From assembly GCA_963663775.1 (NCBI GenBank), contig OY760624.1, forward strand, positions 930,001-994,000: a stretch of 64,000 nt of DNA, in the 5' to 3' direction. Shown here in pieces: positions 51,010 through 60,896 of the stretch. Source of the stretch: G963663775 sp963663775 (GTDB taxonomy: Bacteria; Bacillota; Clostridia; Oscillospirales; Butyricicoccaceae). The position numbers were made by a program, and so were the translations under genes. The notes beneath the pieces were generated by a model. That model made no database searches. It was given only the letters and a program-made list of their open reading frames with translations, and had not been told where the DNA came from. Position 1 is the stretch's first letter, and every line of letters begins with the position of its first letter.

Positions 51010-52062
51010 ATGGAACCTAAAAAGCAAATTCGCGTTCTAATTGTGGATGATTCGATCTTATTCCGCACAAAACTGCAATTCAGCTTAATGGAAGACCGAG
51101 AAATCAAGGTCGTCGGCAGCGCAGCCAATGCCATTGAAGCAAAAAAGCGCATTGCCGAACTGCAGCCGGATGTTTTGACCTTAGATGTTGAAATGCCGCA
51201 GATGAGCGGTATTGAATTTTTGAAGCAAATGATTCCGACCAACCCCATTCCGGTTGTTGTCGTCAGTTCTCTGCCTATCAATGCCTTAGATGCCTTGGAC
51301 GCAGGCGCTGTGGACTTTGTCAAAAAGCCGGTTGTCAATCAGCCAGGGGACTTAGAAGCCTTTGTGCAGGAATTGGCCAGCAAAATCAAAGTCGCTTCCA
51401 CTGCAAATCTGGGACGCAAACGAACGCCGCCCATTGCGGCATCCTCTATGCTCTCCAAGCTTTCTCCTTCCATGCTCAAGGTCACAGACCGTGACTCTGT
51501 CATTGCCATCGGTGCGTCCACGGGCGGCACAGAGGCCATTATTTCCGTGGTGAAGGATTTGCCCGCCACAACCCCCGGCATCGTCATCGTGCAGCACATG
51601 CCTGCCAATTTTACCACGCTCTATGCACAGCGTTTGGATAAAATTTGTAAAATGCAGGCGGTCGAAGCCTCTGATTATGACCGTGTAGAGCCTGGAAAAA
51701 TCATTCTGGGTGCAGGTGACTATCATTTGACGCTGAAAAAAGATGCCAAAGGATATTACGTGCGCAGCCAAAAAGGCGAACGTGTCAGCGGGCATTGTCC
51801 TTCTGTCAATGTGCTGTTTGACTCGGTTGCAGATACTGCCGGCAAGCATGCTCTTGGCGTTTTGCTCACTGGCATGGGTGCAGACGGCGCAAAAGGACTC
51901 ACCAAAATGCGCCAAACGGGTGCCTATACCATTGGGCAGGATCGTGCAAGCTGTGTCGTTTACGGCATGCCGATGGAGGCCTATAAAATGGGCGGCGTCT
52001 GCAAACAGCTTCCCCTTGACCAGATTGGCGATGAAATCATTTATCACCTGAATCGCCGATAA
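51010..52062 (+). CDS. cheB: Chemotaxis response regulator methylesterase CheB
   Basis: The 350-residue protein has a receiver domain (RVLIVDDSILFRTKLQF, LTLDVEMPQMSGIEF with Asp59) and a C-terminal methylesterase with the catalytic Ser in AIGASTGGTEAI, His in VQHMPANFT and Asp in GMGADGAKG. It removes methyl groups from receptors after phosphorylation by CheA. It is the last gene of the plus-strand chemotaxis operon. Confidence 0.96.
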   Translation: MEPKKQIRVLIVDDSILFRTKLQFSLMEDREIKVVGSAANAIEAKKRIAELQPDVLTLDVEMPQMSGIEFLKQMIPTNPIPVVVVSSLPINALDALDAGAVDFVKKPVVNQPGDLEAFVQELASKIKVASTANLGRKRTPPIAASSMLSKLSPSMLKVTDRDSVIAIGASTGGTEAIISVVKDLPATTPGIVIVQHMPANFTTLYAQRLDKICKMQAVEASDYDRVEPGKIILGAGDYHLTLKKDAKGYYVRSQKGERVSGHCPSVNVLFDSVADTAGKHALGVLLTGMGADGAKGLTKMRQTGAYTIGQDRASCVVYGMPMEAYKMGGVCKQLPLDQIGDEIIYHLNRR

Positions 52063-52098
52063 AGCGATGTATTCGCCGTTATTCCTTTCAAAATATAC

Positions 52099-52152
52099 AA
52101 ACCCCCCATGCAGGACGGAATCTATTCCGCAGTCCCTACATGGGGGGTTTTT
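52099..52152. terminator. Terminator between convergent cheB and cheD
   Basis: AAACCCCCCATG and CATGGGGGGTTTTT pair with an inner GGAAT/ATTCC. It probably serves both strands. Confidence 0.85.
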
Positions 52153-52210
52153 GTGCTATGTAAGTGAATAACCGCATGTTGTCGTGTTATCAACACCCTT
52201 ACGCAACCGC

Positions 52211-52699
52211 TTACCAGACCCATTCGCCTCGATTGACCGATTTAATCCGCATGCTGCCATCTGCACCCGAAAAATACAGTGTCCGTCCGTAATTCTTGCC
52301 AGTATCTTCTGCTACGATGGGAATGCGCAAACTGTTGAGTGCCATTTTAACTGCCATTACGTTCCGCTGCCCGATATTTGCAATCGAAGAATTGTTAACG
52401 CCCGCAAACATCTGCGCACCGCCTGCAATTTTCGCTTTCAAGCAAACCTGCCGTGCCCCTTGCGCTTCCATTTTTTTAATCAAGGTCGGAATCGCTGTAT
52501 CTGCAAATTTCATCACCTGTGCTGCTGCTAAGGTATGGTCTTTGCTGTTTGGCAGTAAAATATGTGATAATCCTGCTACTTTCGTGATATGGTCATATAA
52601 ACAGATGCCAACACAAGAGCCCAGCGCATAGGTTACCAACACATCGGGGGTACGTACTACTTTTAAATCTGCAATTCCGACTGTTACAGTAGTACTCAT
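52211..52699 (-). CDS. cheD: Chemoreceptor glutamine deamidase CheD
   Basis: The 162-residue enzyme has the family markers TYALGSCVGICLYD with the catalytic Cys, GLSHILLPNS with the His, and AKIAGGAQMF. It deamidates receptor glutamines and also stimulates CheC. Its ATG overlaps the cheC stop by four bases, so the two partners are translationally coupled. Confidence 0.96.
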   Translation of the reverse strand: MSTTVTVGIADLKVVRTPDVLVTYALGSCVGICLYDHITKVAGLSHILLPNSKDHTLAAAQVMKFADTAIPTLIKKMEAQGARQVCLKAKIAGGAQMFAGVNNSSIANIGQRNVMAVKMALNSLRIPIVAEDTGKNYGRTLYFSGADGSMRIKSVNRGEWVW

Positions 52700-53319
52700 A
52701 TCTCTAACCCCAAATTCGTCATAATTTTTTCCAGTGATTCTACCTCCGGTATCATCAAAATATGACTTTCCGATGTTGCAGCTTCATTTCCGAAACGGTC
52801 TTCGATGAAAATGATTTTATCGCTGATATTTGCATAATAAATCGCCGGTACACTCAAAATGGAACCTGCCATATCGATACATAAATCCGGTACAGAAATA
52901 TCAATGTTTAGATTGGTCAATGCAGAGATCGCATTAACATAGGATGCCGCCATAATATTGCCGACTTCCCGAATCGCAGATTCGCCCATTTCATCCACTT
53001 GCCCATTGTCGGTCAAATCCGTTCCCACCAGTGTACTGAGCAGCATGTGTGCAAATTCTTGATTCAGCAGAAACATAATCATACCGGTTACATCTCCGCT
53101 CAATGCAAACATCAAGCCCACCTGCAGCACTTCCGGTCCCCCAAGCGATTCCACAACCTGTTCACAATCCAAAATGCGCACAATTGGCACGGATATATCA
53201 ATTTTTTGCGAAAGCATTTCCGACAGGGATGATGCTGCATTGCCAGAACCAATATTCCCAATTTCACGTAATACATCCAACTGCATGGGGTTTAATTCAT
53301 CATAGTTTTTGATTGCCAT
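52696..53319 (-). CDS. cheC: CheY-P phosphatase CheC
   Basis: The 207-residue protein has two phosphatase motifs of the pattern E-x-x-N: DVLREIGNIGSGNAASSLSE and SAIREVGNIMAASYVN. CheC removes phosphate from CheY and partners with CheD. The ATG at 53319 has AAAGGAG eight bases upstream. It heads the cheC-cheD pair, downstream of the rod genes. Confidence 0.95.
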   Translation of the reverse strand: MAIKNYDELNPMQLDVLREIGNIGSGNAASSLSEMLSQKIDISVPIVRILDCEQVVESLGGPEVLQVGLMFALSGDVTGMIMFLLNQEFAHMLLSTLVGTDLTDNGQVDEMGESAIREVGNIMAASYVNAISALTNLNIDISVPDLCIDMAGSILSVPAIYYANISDKIIFIEDRFGNEAATSESHILMIPEVESLEKIMTNLGLEI

Positions 53320-53448
53320 TTTCTTGTCTCCTTTGCTTTTGGAATACACAAAACTGTTTTGCCGTGCGCTTGCACAGTGGAACGCCGCCCCTGTACGATA
53401 CCTTCAGATACCCCTCTCAAGCGACTTCTGTCTATTCCTCCAATACAC

Positions 53449-54186
53449 TCAGCTGCGCAGCGAGCTAATCAGCTGCTCCATTTCGTCTGATGTTTGCACC
53501 ACACGCGCACTCATCTGATACGCACGCTGTGCAATAATCAAATTTGCCATTTCGTCCTGTAAAGACACCCCCGACTGCTCCAAATATCCGTGCAGCAATT
53601 GATAGGTTCCCTCTTCCGGATCCAGTGCTTCCCCTTCGCCCGATTGCTCATTTTCGGTGAATCGCGTTCCGTTCACAGGGGTGAGCGCAGCAGGATTCAT
53701 GAAGGTATAGACCCCGATTTGATTCTCCAGCAGACCATCATCATTGGCGCCGCTGGTGCCCGTCGCTGTGATATGGCTGCCGCTGCTGTCCAGCACATAC
53801 AACCCATCTGCCGTTACCAACTCTTCTGCCTCTGCGTCCACCGTGAACGCACCGTTGCGTGTGTAGGAAATGTTCCCTTCTCCGTCCTCCAGTGCAAACA
53901 TGCCAAAGGTATTGCTCGCAATGGCATAGTTATAGCCATTGCCCGTGCTTTCTGCCATTGCACTTTGCTCCATCTGTGTGCCTGTGCCAACCGTACGCAC
54001 CCCATGCCCGGTTTGCGGTTTAGAATCGGCATTGCACCACATTTGTGTATAAATCAAATCTTCAAAGGATTCCGTCGGTACTTTGTAGCCTGCGGTATTG
54101 ACATTCGCCAAATTATTGCCGGTTACATCCAGTGCCTGCTGATATGCCACCAAACCGGATGCTCCGGAATAAAATGCTGATTTCAT
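53449..54186 (-). CDS. Flagellar basal-body rod protein, FlgG/FlgF family (copy 1)
   Basis: The 245-residue protein has the rod/hook N-terminal motif SGLVAYQQALDVTGNNLANVNTAGYK and the C-terminal FLgbb region (DEMANLIIAQRAYQMSARVV, TSDEMEQLISSLRS). It follows a second family member by 22 bases; in Bacillus the equivalent pair is flhO-flhP. Which of the two is the proximal and which the distal rod protein cannot be decided from the sequence. Confidence 0.9.
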   Translation of the reverse strand: MKSAFYSGASGLVAYQQALDVTGNNLANVNTAGYKVPTESFEDLIYTQMWCNADSKPQTGHGVRTVGTGTQMEQSAMAESTGNGYNYAIASNTFGMFALEDGEGNISYTRNGAFTVDAEAEELVTADGLYVLDSSGSHITATGTSGANDDGLLENQIGVYTFMNPAALTPVNGTRFTENEQSGEGEALDPEEGTYQLLHGYLEQSGVSLQDEMANLIIAQRAYQMSARVVQTSDEMEQLISSLRS

Positions 54187-54207
54187 ATGCTTCCCCCTAA
54201 TATGCGA

Positions 54208-54966
54208 TTATACAGATGCAATTTCTGTAGCAGATTTTTGATTCAAGGTATCGACAATTTTCATTGCGGAGCTGTTGAGCTGATATGCCCGCTGTGCTTC
54301 AATCAAGCGTGACATCTCCTGATTGAGGTCTACATTGGACAATTCCAAACTGCCCTGTACCGTGCGGTATCCCTCTGCCGCCACTGCTGTGCCGTTATTG
54401 TCCAATGTAAACATGCCATTGCTCTGTTTGAGCAGTGCCGTGCCGGTGTCCGGAACCGTAACACCAAGGGTTGCCGTTTCTTCGCCTTCGCTGTCATAAA
54501 TGATGCCACGCTCTCCAATGGTGAAATCCGTGTTGTCCAAGGAAATGGGCGTGCCGCCGTCATCCAATACGTAACCGTAACCGGGAAGTATGAGATTCCC
54601 GTCTGTATCCACATCAAAATTGCCATTTCGGGTGAGATAGGTTGTATTTTCATCACCAAAAGACTGGATGTTAAAAAAACCATCTCCATCTAATGCAACA
54701 TCCATGTCCCGCCCCGTGTTCTTAATCACACCAGCATCCATAAATTGATATTCATCCTGCACGGTTGCCATCGGTGCACCACTGCCAAAGCTTTTTTGTC
54801 CATCTTGCGTCATGCGTGTCAGCAGTTCCTTTTCAAATGCAGACAACTCCACGCCATCCGCACGATACCCTGGCGTTTGCGTGTTTGCCAAATTGTTTGC
54901 AATCACATCAATTTTATTCTGCTGTGACATCATGCCGGAGCCCAATGTATAAAATCCTGTGAACAT
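54208..54966 (-). CDS. Flagellar basal-body rod protein, FlgF/FlgG family (copy 2)
   Basis: The 252-residue protein begins MFTGFYTLGSGMMSQQNKID, then VIANNLANTQTPGYRADGVE, and ends with MSRLIEAQRAYQLNSSAMKI. It is exported through the flagellar apparatus and forms part of the rod. The ATG at 54966 has GGGAG six bases upstream. Confidence 0.9.
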   Translation of the reverse strand: MFTGFYTLGSGMMSQQNKIDVIANNLANTQTPGYRADGVELSAFEKELLTRMTQDGQKSFGSGAPMATVQDEYQFMDAGVIKNTGRDMDVALDGDGFFNIQSFGDENTTYLTRNGNFDVDTDGNLILPGYGYVLDDGGTPISLDNTDFTIGERGIIYDSEGEETATLGVTVPDTGTALLKQSNGMFTLDNNGTAVAAEGYRTVQGSLELSNVDLNQEMSRLIEAQRAYQLNSSAMKIVDTLNQKSATEIASV

Positions 54967-55008
54967 TTCTACTCCCTTCCATGCCGTTTTGCACATTTTA
55001 CGGTTTTT

Positions 55009-55794
55009 TCAGATTTTCTGCTCAAATCCAAGCTGTGTCATTGTCGCACCGAGCTTTGCAATGGCAGCCGAGCGGATTTGTGATACCCTTTGCTGTGTTA
55101 ACCCCAGCACCTGTCCAATTTCACGTAAATTCAAGTTTTCATAATAACACAATGTAATCACTTGCTGCTGTTTCGGAGAAAGCGTGGAAATGGCATTGGT
55201 CAATGCGGTGCGCATTTCTTCCTCCAGCATATCCTTTGCAACACTGTCCTCATACACATCCTGCGATTCTGTAATCACATTGCCATAGCTTTCTTCCATC
55301 ATTTCTTCCAATGAAATGGCATCGACTGAAGAAATTTCCATTTGCAGTTGACTGAGCTTCTGTTCTGGTATCCCCAACCGTTCTGCCAATTCTGCCATCG
55401 TTGGTTCTCGCATCAGCTGGGTCTGCAACTCAGTGCGGGCCTGCTGCATGTCACGGCGGGCTTCCCGCACCCGATTGGGCAGCCAGCGCTGCTTGCGCAT
55501 GTAATTGAGCAGCGACCCCCGAATGCCACGATAAATATAGGTTTGAAAACTGGCACCACGGTCTGGGTCAAATCGCTCCATGCAGTCCATCAGCGCCAAA
55601 ATGCCTTGGTTGAAAAAATCTTCATACGGGATATTCGAAAGCAAAATCGAACGCATGCTGCGAATCGCAATATCGACTTGATTGCTGTAATACAGCACCA
55701 ATGCATTGCGGATTTTCAAATCGCCGGTTGCTTTATAGGCACGCATCAATGCTTCTGCCTCTTCCGGTGTTGCCGGATGATTGCTGTCTGTCAT
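55009..55794 (-). CDS. fliA: Flagellar sigma factor FliA (sigma-28/SigD)
   Basis: The 261-residue sigma factor has region 2 (YEDFFNQGILALMDCMERFDP, GASFQTYIYRGIRGSLLNYMR), region 3 (PTMAELAERLGIPEQKLSQL) and region 4 (STLSPKQQQVITLCYYENLN, LREIGQVLGLTQQRVSQIRS). It would drive late flagellar genes such as flagellin. It lies directly after flhA, where flhF and flhG would be expected. The ATG at 55794 has GGAGG nine bases upstream. Confidence 0.93.
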   Translation of the reverse strand: MTDSNHPATPEEAEALMRAYKATGDLKIRNALVLYYSNQVDIAIRSMRSILLSNIPYEDFFNQGILALMDCMERFDPDRGASFQTYIYRGIRGSLLNYMRKQRWLPNRVREARRDMQQARTELQTQLMREPTMAELAERLGIPEQKLSQLQMEISSVDAISLEEMMEESYGNVITESQDVYEDSVAKDMLEEEMRTALTNAISTLSPKQQQVITLCYYENLNLREIGQVLGLTQQRVSQIRSAAIAKLGATMTQLGFEQKI

Positions 55795-55821
55795 GATGTG
55801 CCGCCTCCCCTCTGGCATCGC

Positions 55822-57882
55822 TTACATAGAGATATTCCCCAGCGACTGAATTTGCACGCTTGCATCCACGTCATTAAAGGATAGTACCACGACATTTGGA
55901 TAGAATTGGTCCAACAGCTTTTTGAAATAGACACGAACCACCGGAGAGGTCAATATCACAGGCACCTGCACCAATTTTTTCATTTGTCCGATTTTTTCGG
56001 TTGTCGCAGCAATGATACGCTGCATCACTTCCGGCTCTAGGGCAAGATATGCACCGCCGTCCATCTTTTTGACGCTGTTGATAATCGCAGTTTCAATCGC
56101 CGAATCCAAGCTCATCACCTTCAGCTGTCCGGCTTCGGCAAACCGATGGGTAATGGTGCGCTTTAAGGACTGCCGCACATATTCTGTCAGCATGTCATTG
56201 TCCTTTACAGAAGGCGCATAGTCCGACATGGTTTCCAATATCGTTTCCAAGTCATTGATGGGCACCCCTTCTCGCAGCAAATTGCGCATGACCTTTTGCA
56301 GTTCTGCAATCGGCACAATGCTCGGCACCATCTCATCCACCGAAACACCGGTGTGTTTCTTCAAGTTCTCCAGCATTTTCTGCACTTCCTGCCGTGTGAG
56401 CAGTTCATAGGCATGTGCCCGAATAAGTTCTGACAAATGGGTAATGATTACGGATGTCGGGTCAATCAGCGTATATCCCGCCATTTCCGCCTGCAGCTTT
56501 TTGTCTTCACCAATCCACTTTGCCGGCATCCCAAACGCTGGTTCAATGGTTTCAATGCCAGGAATATCGTCTTGTTCCATCTCGCCCGGCGGCAAGCCTA
56601 GATAGTGGTCATTGAGCACTTCTCCAATCGCCAGTGTTTCACCTTTCAGCTTCACTTCATACTGGTTGGGATTCAGCTGGCTGGAGTCCTTCAAACGCAC
56701 AGACGGCAGCACCATGCCCATTTCATCGGCAAACTGCTTACGCAGCATGACAATACGGTCCAAAAAATTACCGCCGCTATGCTGATCCACCAATGGCAGC
56801 AAGCTATAGCCTACTTCAATGCCAATCGGGTCTACCGTCAGCAATCCATAGACATTGTCCAAGTTCTTATAGAAACTGACCTCACTGGTCACTTCCTCCA
56901 CCACCGGCGGCCCTTGCTCCAGTGCCTCCTCCGGCTGCTGCTCTGCTCTGCGGTTGCGTATGAGCACCATCGTGCCAATAGACAGCAAAAATGCCGACAT
57001 TATGAAGATTTGCAGCCTTGGAAAGCCAATGATGGTCAAAAACGGTAACGCTGCACCTGCAATCAGCAACACTGCGGGCTGCGTCAAAAATTGTTGAATA
57101 ACATCATCATTTAGGTTTGATTCGGATGCAGAGCGTGTCACAATCATACCGGTTGCAACCGAAATCAAAAGTGCTGGAATCTGGCTCATCAAGCCATCGC
57201 CAACAGTTGCTGTGGAATAGGTTTGGATAATATTTTGAAAGGTGCCTTCTCCGCCGATAAAACCAATCAAAATACCGCCCACCAAATTGATAAGTGTAAC
57301 CACAATCGAAATAATGGCGTCACCTTTTACGAATTTGGAGGCACCATCCATAGAGCCGAAGAAATCCGCTTCTCGCTGAATATTGGAACGACGCAGACGT
57401 GCCGTTGCTTCATCAATCAAGCCCGAACTCAAATCCGCATCAATCGCCATCTGTTTACCGGGCATTGCATCCAAGGTAAAACGTGCCGAAACTTCTGCCA
57501 CACGTTCCGCACCCTTGGTGATGACAATGAACTGCACCAACACGACAATCAGAAAGATGACCAAACCCACCACGATTTTGCCGCGAATAACAAAATCGCC
57601 AAAGGTTTTAATAACCTCACCTGCATAGCCATGATTGGTCAAAATGGAGCGGGTAGACGATACGTTCAATCCGAGCCGCAGCAGTGTCGTAATCAGCAGC
57701 AGCGATGGAAAGATGGAGAACTCCAAGGCTGTTTTAATGTACATGGTGGTCAGCAAAATGACCAAGGAAAGCGAAAGATTCATGATAAACATGAAATCCA
57801 AAACCATTGTGCTTAATGGCACGATCAGCAACGCTACGATTAGCATTACGAAGACCGCTATCGCATTGTTGAAGACCCTCAT
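55822..57882 (-). CDS. flhA: Flagellar export gate protein FlhA
   Basis: The 686-residue protein has eight N-terminal membrane segments, the FHIPEP-type loop (VTKGAERVAEVSARFTLDAM, PGKQMAIDADLSSGLIDEA) and a large cytoplasmic domain that docks chaperone-substrate complexes. It forms the nonameric ring of the export gate. The start overlaps the region directly after the flhB stop. Confidence 0.96.
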   Translation of the reverse strand: MRVFNNAIAVFVMLIVALLIVPLSTMVLDFMFIMNLSLSLVILLTTMYIKTALEFSIFPSLLLITTLLRLGLNVSSTRSILTNHGYAGEVIKTFGDFVIRGKIVVGLVIFLIVVLVQFIVITKGAERVAEVSARFTLDAMPGKQMAIDADLSSGLIDEATARLRRSNIQREADFFGSMDGASKFVKGDAIISIVVTLINLVGGILIGFIGGEGTFQNIIQTYSTATVGDGLMSQIPALLISVATGMIVTRSASESNLNDDVIQQFLTQPAVLLIAGAALPFLTIIGFPRLQIFIMSAFLLSIGTMVLIRNRRAEQQPEEALEQGPPVVEEVTSEVSFYKNLDNVYGLLTVDPIGIEVGYSLLPLVDQHSGGNFLDRIVMLRKQFADEMGMVLPSVRLKDSSQLNPNQYEVKLKGETLAIGEVLNDHYLGLPPGEMEQDDIPGIETIEPAFGMPAKWIGEDKKLQAEMAGYTLIDPTSVIITHLSELIRAHAYELLTRQEVQKMLENLKKHTGVSVDEMVPSIVPIAELQKVMRNLLREGVPINDLETILETMSDYAPSVKDNDMLTEYVRQSLKRTITHRFAEAGQLKVMSLDSAIETAIINSVKKMDGGAYLALEPEVMQRIIAATTEKIGQMKKLVQVPVILTSPVVRVYFKKLLDQFYPNVVVLSFNDVDASVQIQSLGNISM

Positions 57883-57883
57883 T

Positions 57884-58945
57884 TCATCTCAAATCCTTTT
57901 TCTTTAAACTGTATACAAACGCCAATACTTTTGCGATTGGCTGATAATAGGCCTCTGGTATTTCACGGTCCAAGTCGACCTCTGCATATAATGCGCGCGC
58001 AAGCGGCTTGTCCTCGGTGATATAGACGCCATGCTCTTCGGCGACTGCCACAATGCGCAGTGCCAGCTCGTCCACACCCTTTGCCACCACAACCGGTGCG
58101 CGGTTTTTGTCTTTTTGATATGCAATTGCAACCGCATAATGCGTTGGGTTACGAATCACCACATCCGCATCCGGCACTTTTTGCATCATACGCTGTCGTG
58201 CTCGCTGCTGCTGCAGCTGGCGAATGTGCCCCTTCACCTGTGGGTCACCCTCTGTTTGCTTATATTCGTCCTTAATTTCCTGCTTGCTCATGCGCAGGTT
58301 TTTCTCATATTCCCACCATTGGTATAAATAATCCGCTGCAGAGAGTGCAATAAATGCAATGCTAATGCGAAATGCCATGGTCAAAATATTCCTTGCGGTG
58401 TAAGTAATCGCCTGCAACGGCTGCATATCCATCATATTGGGCAGCGTCGGCAGCAGTCCGATATAGATTTTATACATGACAGCTGTCAAAATGGTCACCT
58501 TGATGACCGCTTTGAGTAATTCCACCACGCTGCGCAGGGAAAACATTTTTTGGATTCCTTTGAAAAAATCCAAACGCGAACCTTTGAACTCAAATGCTTT
58601 GGTGGAAAACAGCATCCTCGTCTGTGCCATGGTGACTGCAACCGAACTGAGCACCGAAATCAGCAGCAATGGCATGGATGCCGCCACAAAAGTAATGCCG
58701 CCTCGTATCATCAATCGCTGCAGGGTTCGTATGTCAATCACCAAACTGGTGCTGTCTAAGGTGAAAAAATAGCGAATACAATTTTGACAAAGCGAAAATA
58801 TCATGGGCATAAATGTTTTCAAGGCAAAGAACATGGTCACCAATGAGATTGCCATGACAGCATCTCGACTCATAAAGACATTGCCCTTTTTTCGTTCGTC
58901 TTTTTTTCGTTTCGCCGTTGCCTTTTCGGTTTTTTCGCCAGCCAT
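57884..58945 (-). CDS. flhB: Flagellar export switch protein FlhB
   Basis: The 353-residue protein has four membrane segments and a cytoplasmic domain with the autocleavage site in VVIRNPTHYAVAIAYQ (Asn-Pro-Thr-His). Cleavage switches export from rod/hook to filament substrates. The N-terminus is Lys-rich (KTEKATAKRKKDERKKGNV), as usual. Note the separate FlhB-tail homologue at 44903-45394. Confidence 0.96.
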   Translation of the reverse strand: MAGEKTEKATAKRKKDERKKGNVFMSRDAVMAISLVTMFFALKTFMPMIFSLCQNCIRYFFTLDSTSLVIDIRTLQRLMIRGGITFVAASMPLLLISVLSSVAVTMAQTRMLFSTKAFEFKGSRLDFFKGIQKMFSLRSVVELLKAVIKVTILTAVMYKIYIGLLPTLPNMMDMQPLQAITYTARNILTMAFRISIAFIALSAADYLYQWWEYEKNLRMSKQEIKDEYKQTEGDPQVKGHIRQLQQQRARQRMMQKVPDADVVIRNPTHYAVAIAYQKDKNRAPVVVAKGVDELALRIVAVAEEHGVYITEDKPLARALYAEVDLDREIPEAYYQPIAKVLAFVYSLKKKDLR

Positions 58946-58978
58946 GTCATCCCCCCTTTATAGCACATCGGCTGCCTT

Positions 58979-59752
58979 TTAAGAAAATTGCTGCAGCAAA
59001 CTGCTAATGCCCGAAAACATGGTCGTTAAGTATTTTTGCAAAAAGCTTGTAATCGGCGCAACATACACCGCCAACAGCAGAAATCCCAAAAGAATCTTAA
59101 CCTGAAAGCTGATGACAAAAATGCTGACCTGCGGCACCAGCTTCATCAAAATACCCATGGCTACTTCCAACGTGAAAGATGCGGCAACAAACGGCAATGC
59201 CAACTGTATGCACAGTGAAAATGCTGTTATAAACATCTCTGCCATAAATTTCCCTAATGCCGCTGGAATCACCACGGCACCGACTTGAATAAATGCAAAG
59301 GAGCTTGTAATTGCTCGAATCAAAATAAGATGACAATCCGTTAAGAAAAAATAAAAAATTGCGCAGAGTTGAAATAAGTTGCCTGAAATCGAAATCTGCA
59401 AATTGCTTCCCGGGTCAAACACCTTGGACATCGATAACCCAAACCCAATATCCATGATTTCGCCTGCCATAAATAAAAAATAGTAGAAAAAAATCATGAC
59501 AACACTCATGGACATACCGACCAGCAGTTCTTTGACCATCGCCAACAGCAATCCCAACGTTTCAAATTGCAGCGGCTCTGCTCCAACAGCCAGTGGGGCT
59601 ACCACCAGTGTCAAGGTAAATGCCAACGCTGCCCGCAGCATCGCCGGTACACTGCTGCGCGAAAAAAACGGATTGAAAAACACCATTCCGCCCATTCGGC
59701 AAAAGACCAGCATATAACCCATTAAATTGTGCAGTACAAATTCCCACGTCAT
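58979..59752 (-). CDS. fliR: Flagellar export gate protein FliR
   Basis: The 257-residue membrane protein has about six segments: FCRMGGMVFFNPFFSRSSVP, LGLLLAMVKELLVGMSMSVV, GEIMDIGFGLSMSKVFDPGS. With FliP and FliQ it forms the core of the export channel. It follows fliQ by a few bases. Confidence 0.94.
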   Translation of the reverse strand: MTWEFVLHNLMGYMLVFCRMGGMVFFNPFFSRSSVPAMLRAALAFTLTLVVAPLAVGAEPLQFETLGLLLAMVKELLVGMSMSVVMIFFYYFLFMAGEIMDIGFGLSMSKVFDPGSNLQISISGNLFQLCAIFYFFLTDCHLILIRAITSSFAFIQVGAVVIPAALGKFMAEMFITAFSLCIQLALPFVAASFTLEVAMGILMKLVPQVSIFVISFQVKILLGFLLLAVYVAPITSFLQKYLTTMFSGISSLLQQFS

Positions 59753-59759
59753 ATCGCCA

Positions 59760-60020
59760 TCATCCTACCATCAACTGCACGATATAATGAAAAAACTCAT
59801 CAAGCGTGGTTAGCATCCATGAACCCATGAAAATCAGCATCAGCCCAATCGCAATCAGCTTTGGCACAAACGTGATAGTCTGTTCATGAATCTGGGTTGC
59901 TGCCTGAAAAATCGCAATGACCAAGCCAATTGTCATACTGACCAACAGCATGGGCATTGCTAATGTTAGAATCGTCCATACACTTTGTCGAATGACCGCC
60001 AAAACATCTTCTTGCGTCAT
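59760..60020 (-). CDS. fliQ: Flagellar export gate protein FliQ
   Basis: The 86-residue protein has two membrane segments (VWTILTLAMPMLLVSMTIGL, PKLIAIGLMLIFMGSWML) with IFQAATQIHEQTITFVPK between them. I prefer the ATG at 60020, seven bases after AAAGGGG, over the in-frame ATG at 60026. Confidence 0.95.
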   Translation of the reverse strand: MTQEDVLAVIRQSVWTILTLAMPMLLVSMTIGLVIAIFQAATQIHEQTITFVPKLIAIGLMLIFMGSWMLTTLDEFFHYIVQLMVG

Positions 60021-60071
60021 GCGCATACCCCTTTCCCGGCGCAGTGGCAGCCGACAGATTTTGTGTTGCAG

Positions 60072-60896
60072 TCAGTGAAAGCTTGCAACCAAGGTTTCAA
60101 TCACCAGCTCCCAACCGCCTACCACCACAAACAGCATCAGCTTAAACGGCAGTGCAATGGTTGTTGGCGGCAGCATGACCATACCCATACTCATCAAAGT
60201 ACTTGCAACAATCATATCAATGACTAGGAAGGGTAAAAACAACAAAAATCCCATAACAAATGCCTGCCGCAGTTCGCTTGTGATAAACGCCGGCACCACA
60301 ATGTGCATCGCAAGGCTCTGTAGGGTGTCTGGGTTTAGGGTTTGTCCTTCTCCAAACGTGGTGTCATTCCCTTCCAGAGATAAAAACAAATTCAAATCTT
60401 CCGCTTTGATTTGCTTGAGCATAAATGTTTTGAGCGGTGCTTCCAAATTCTCAATCGCTTCCTGCTGCGTGATATTCCCGTTCATATACGGGGTAATGCT
60501 ATTTTCCTGAATCTGCTCAATGGTCGGTGCCATAATGAACAGTGACAGAAACAATGCCAGTCCAATAATTACCTGATTGGGCGGAGTCTGCGTTAAACCA
60601 ATGGCGTTTCGCAGCAGGGACAAAACGATGACCACACGGGTAAAACTGGTCATCATAATCAATAACGAGGGGGCAATGGAAAGCAACGTGAATAAAAACA
60701 ATACCTGCAGTGCGCCCATGGTGTCGCCATTTGTGCTGTCGGGATTTAAATCCAGATTGATGGACGCTGCCTTTGCCTTGTAGCACAAGAACGCAGACAG
60801 CACCATGGCAATGCTGGTAAGCAGCAGAATGCGCACCGCACGGCCTGTGTGCTTCTGTGGCTGTTTCGGGCACAATTCTGCTTCGTTTTGTATCAT
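60072..60896 (-). CDS. fliP: Flagellar export gate protein FliP
   Basis: The 274-residue protein has an N-terminal signal-like segment (ILLLTSIAMVLSAFLCY) and the FliP core: LLSIAPSLLIMMTSFTRVVI, LSLLRNAIGLTQTPPNQVII and LPFLVIDMIVASTLMSMGMV. The ATG at 60896 overlaps the fliO stop by four bases and lies ten bases after AGGAGG. Confidence 0.95.
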   Translation of the reverse strand: MIQNEAELCPKQPQKHTGRAVRILLLTSIAMVLSAFLCYKAKAASINLDLNPDSTNGDTMGALQVLFLFTLLSIAPSLLIMMTSFTRVVIVLSLLRNAIGLTQTPPNQVIIGLALFLSLFIMAPTIEQIQENSITPYMNGNITQQEAIENLEAPLKTFMLKQIKAEDLNLFLSLEGNDTTFGEGQTLNPDTLQSLAMHIVVPAFITSELRQAFVMGFLLFLPFLVIDMIVASTLMSMGMVMLPPTTIALPFKLMLFVVVGGWELVIETLVASFH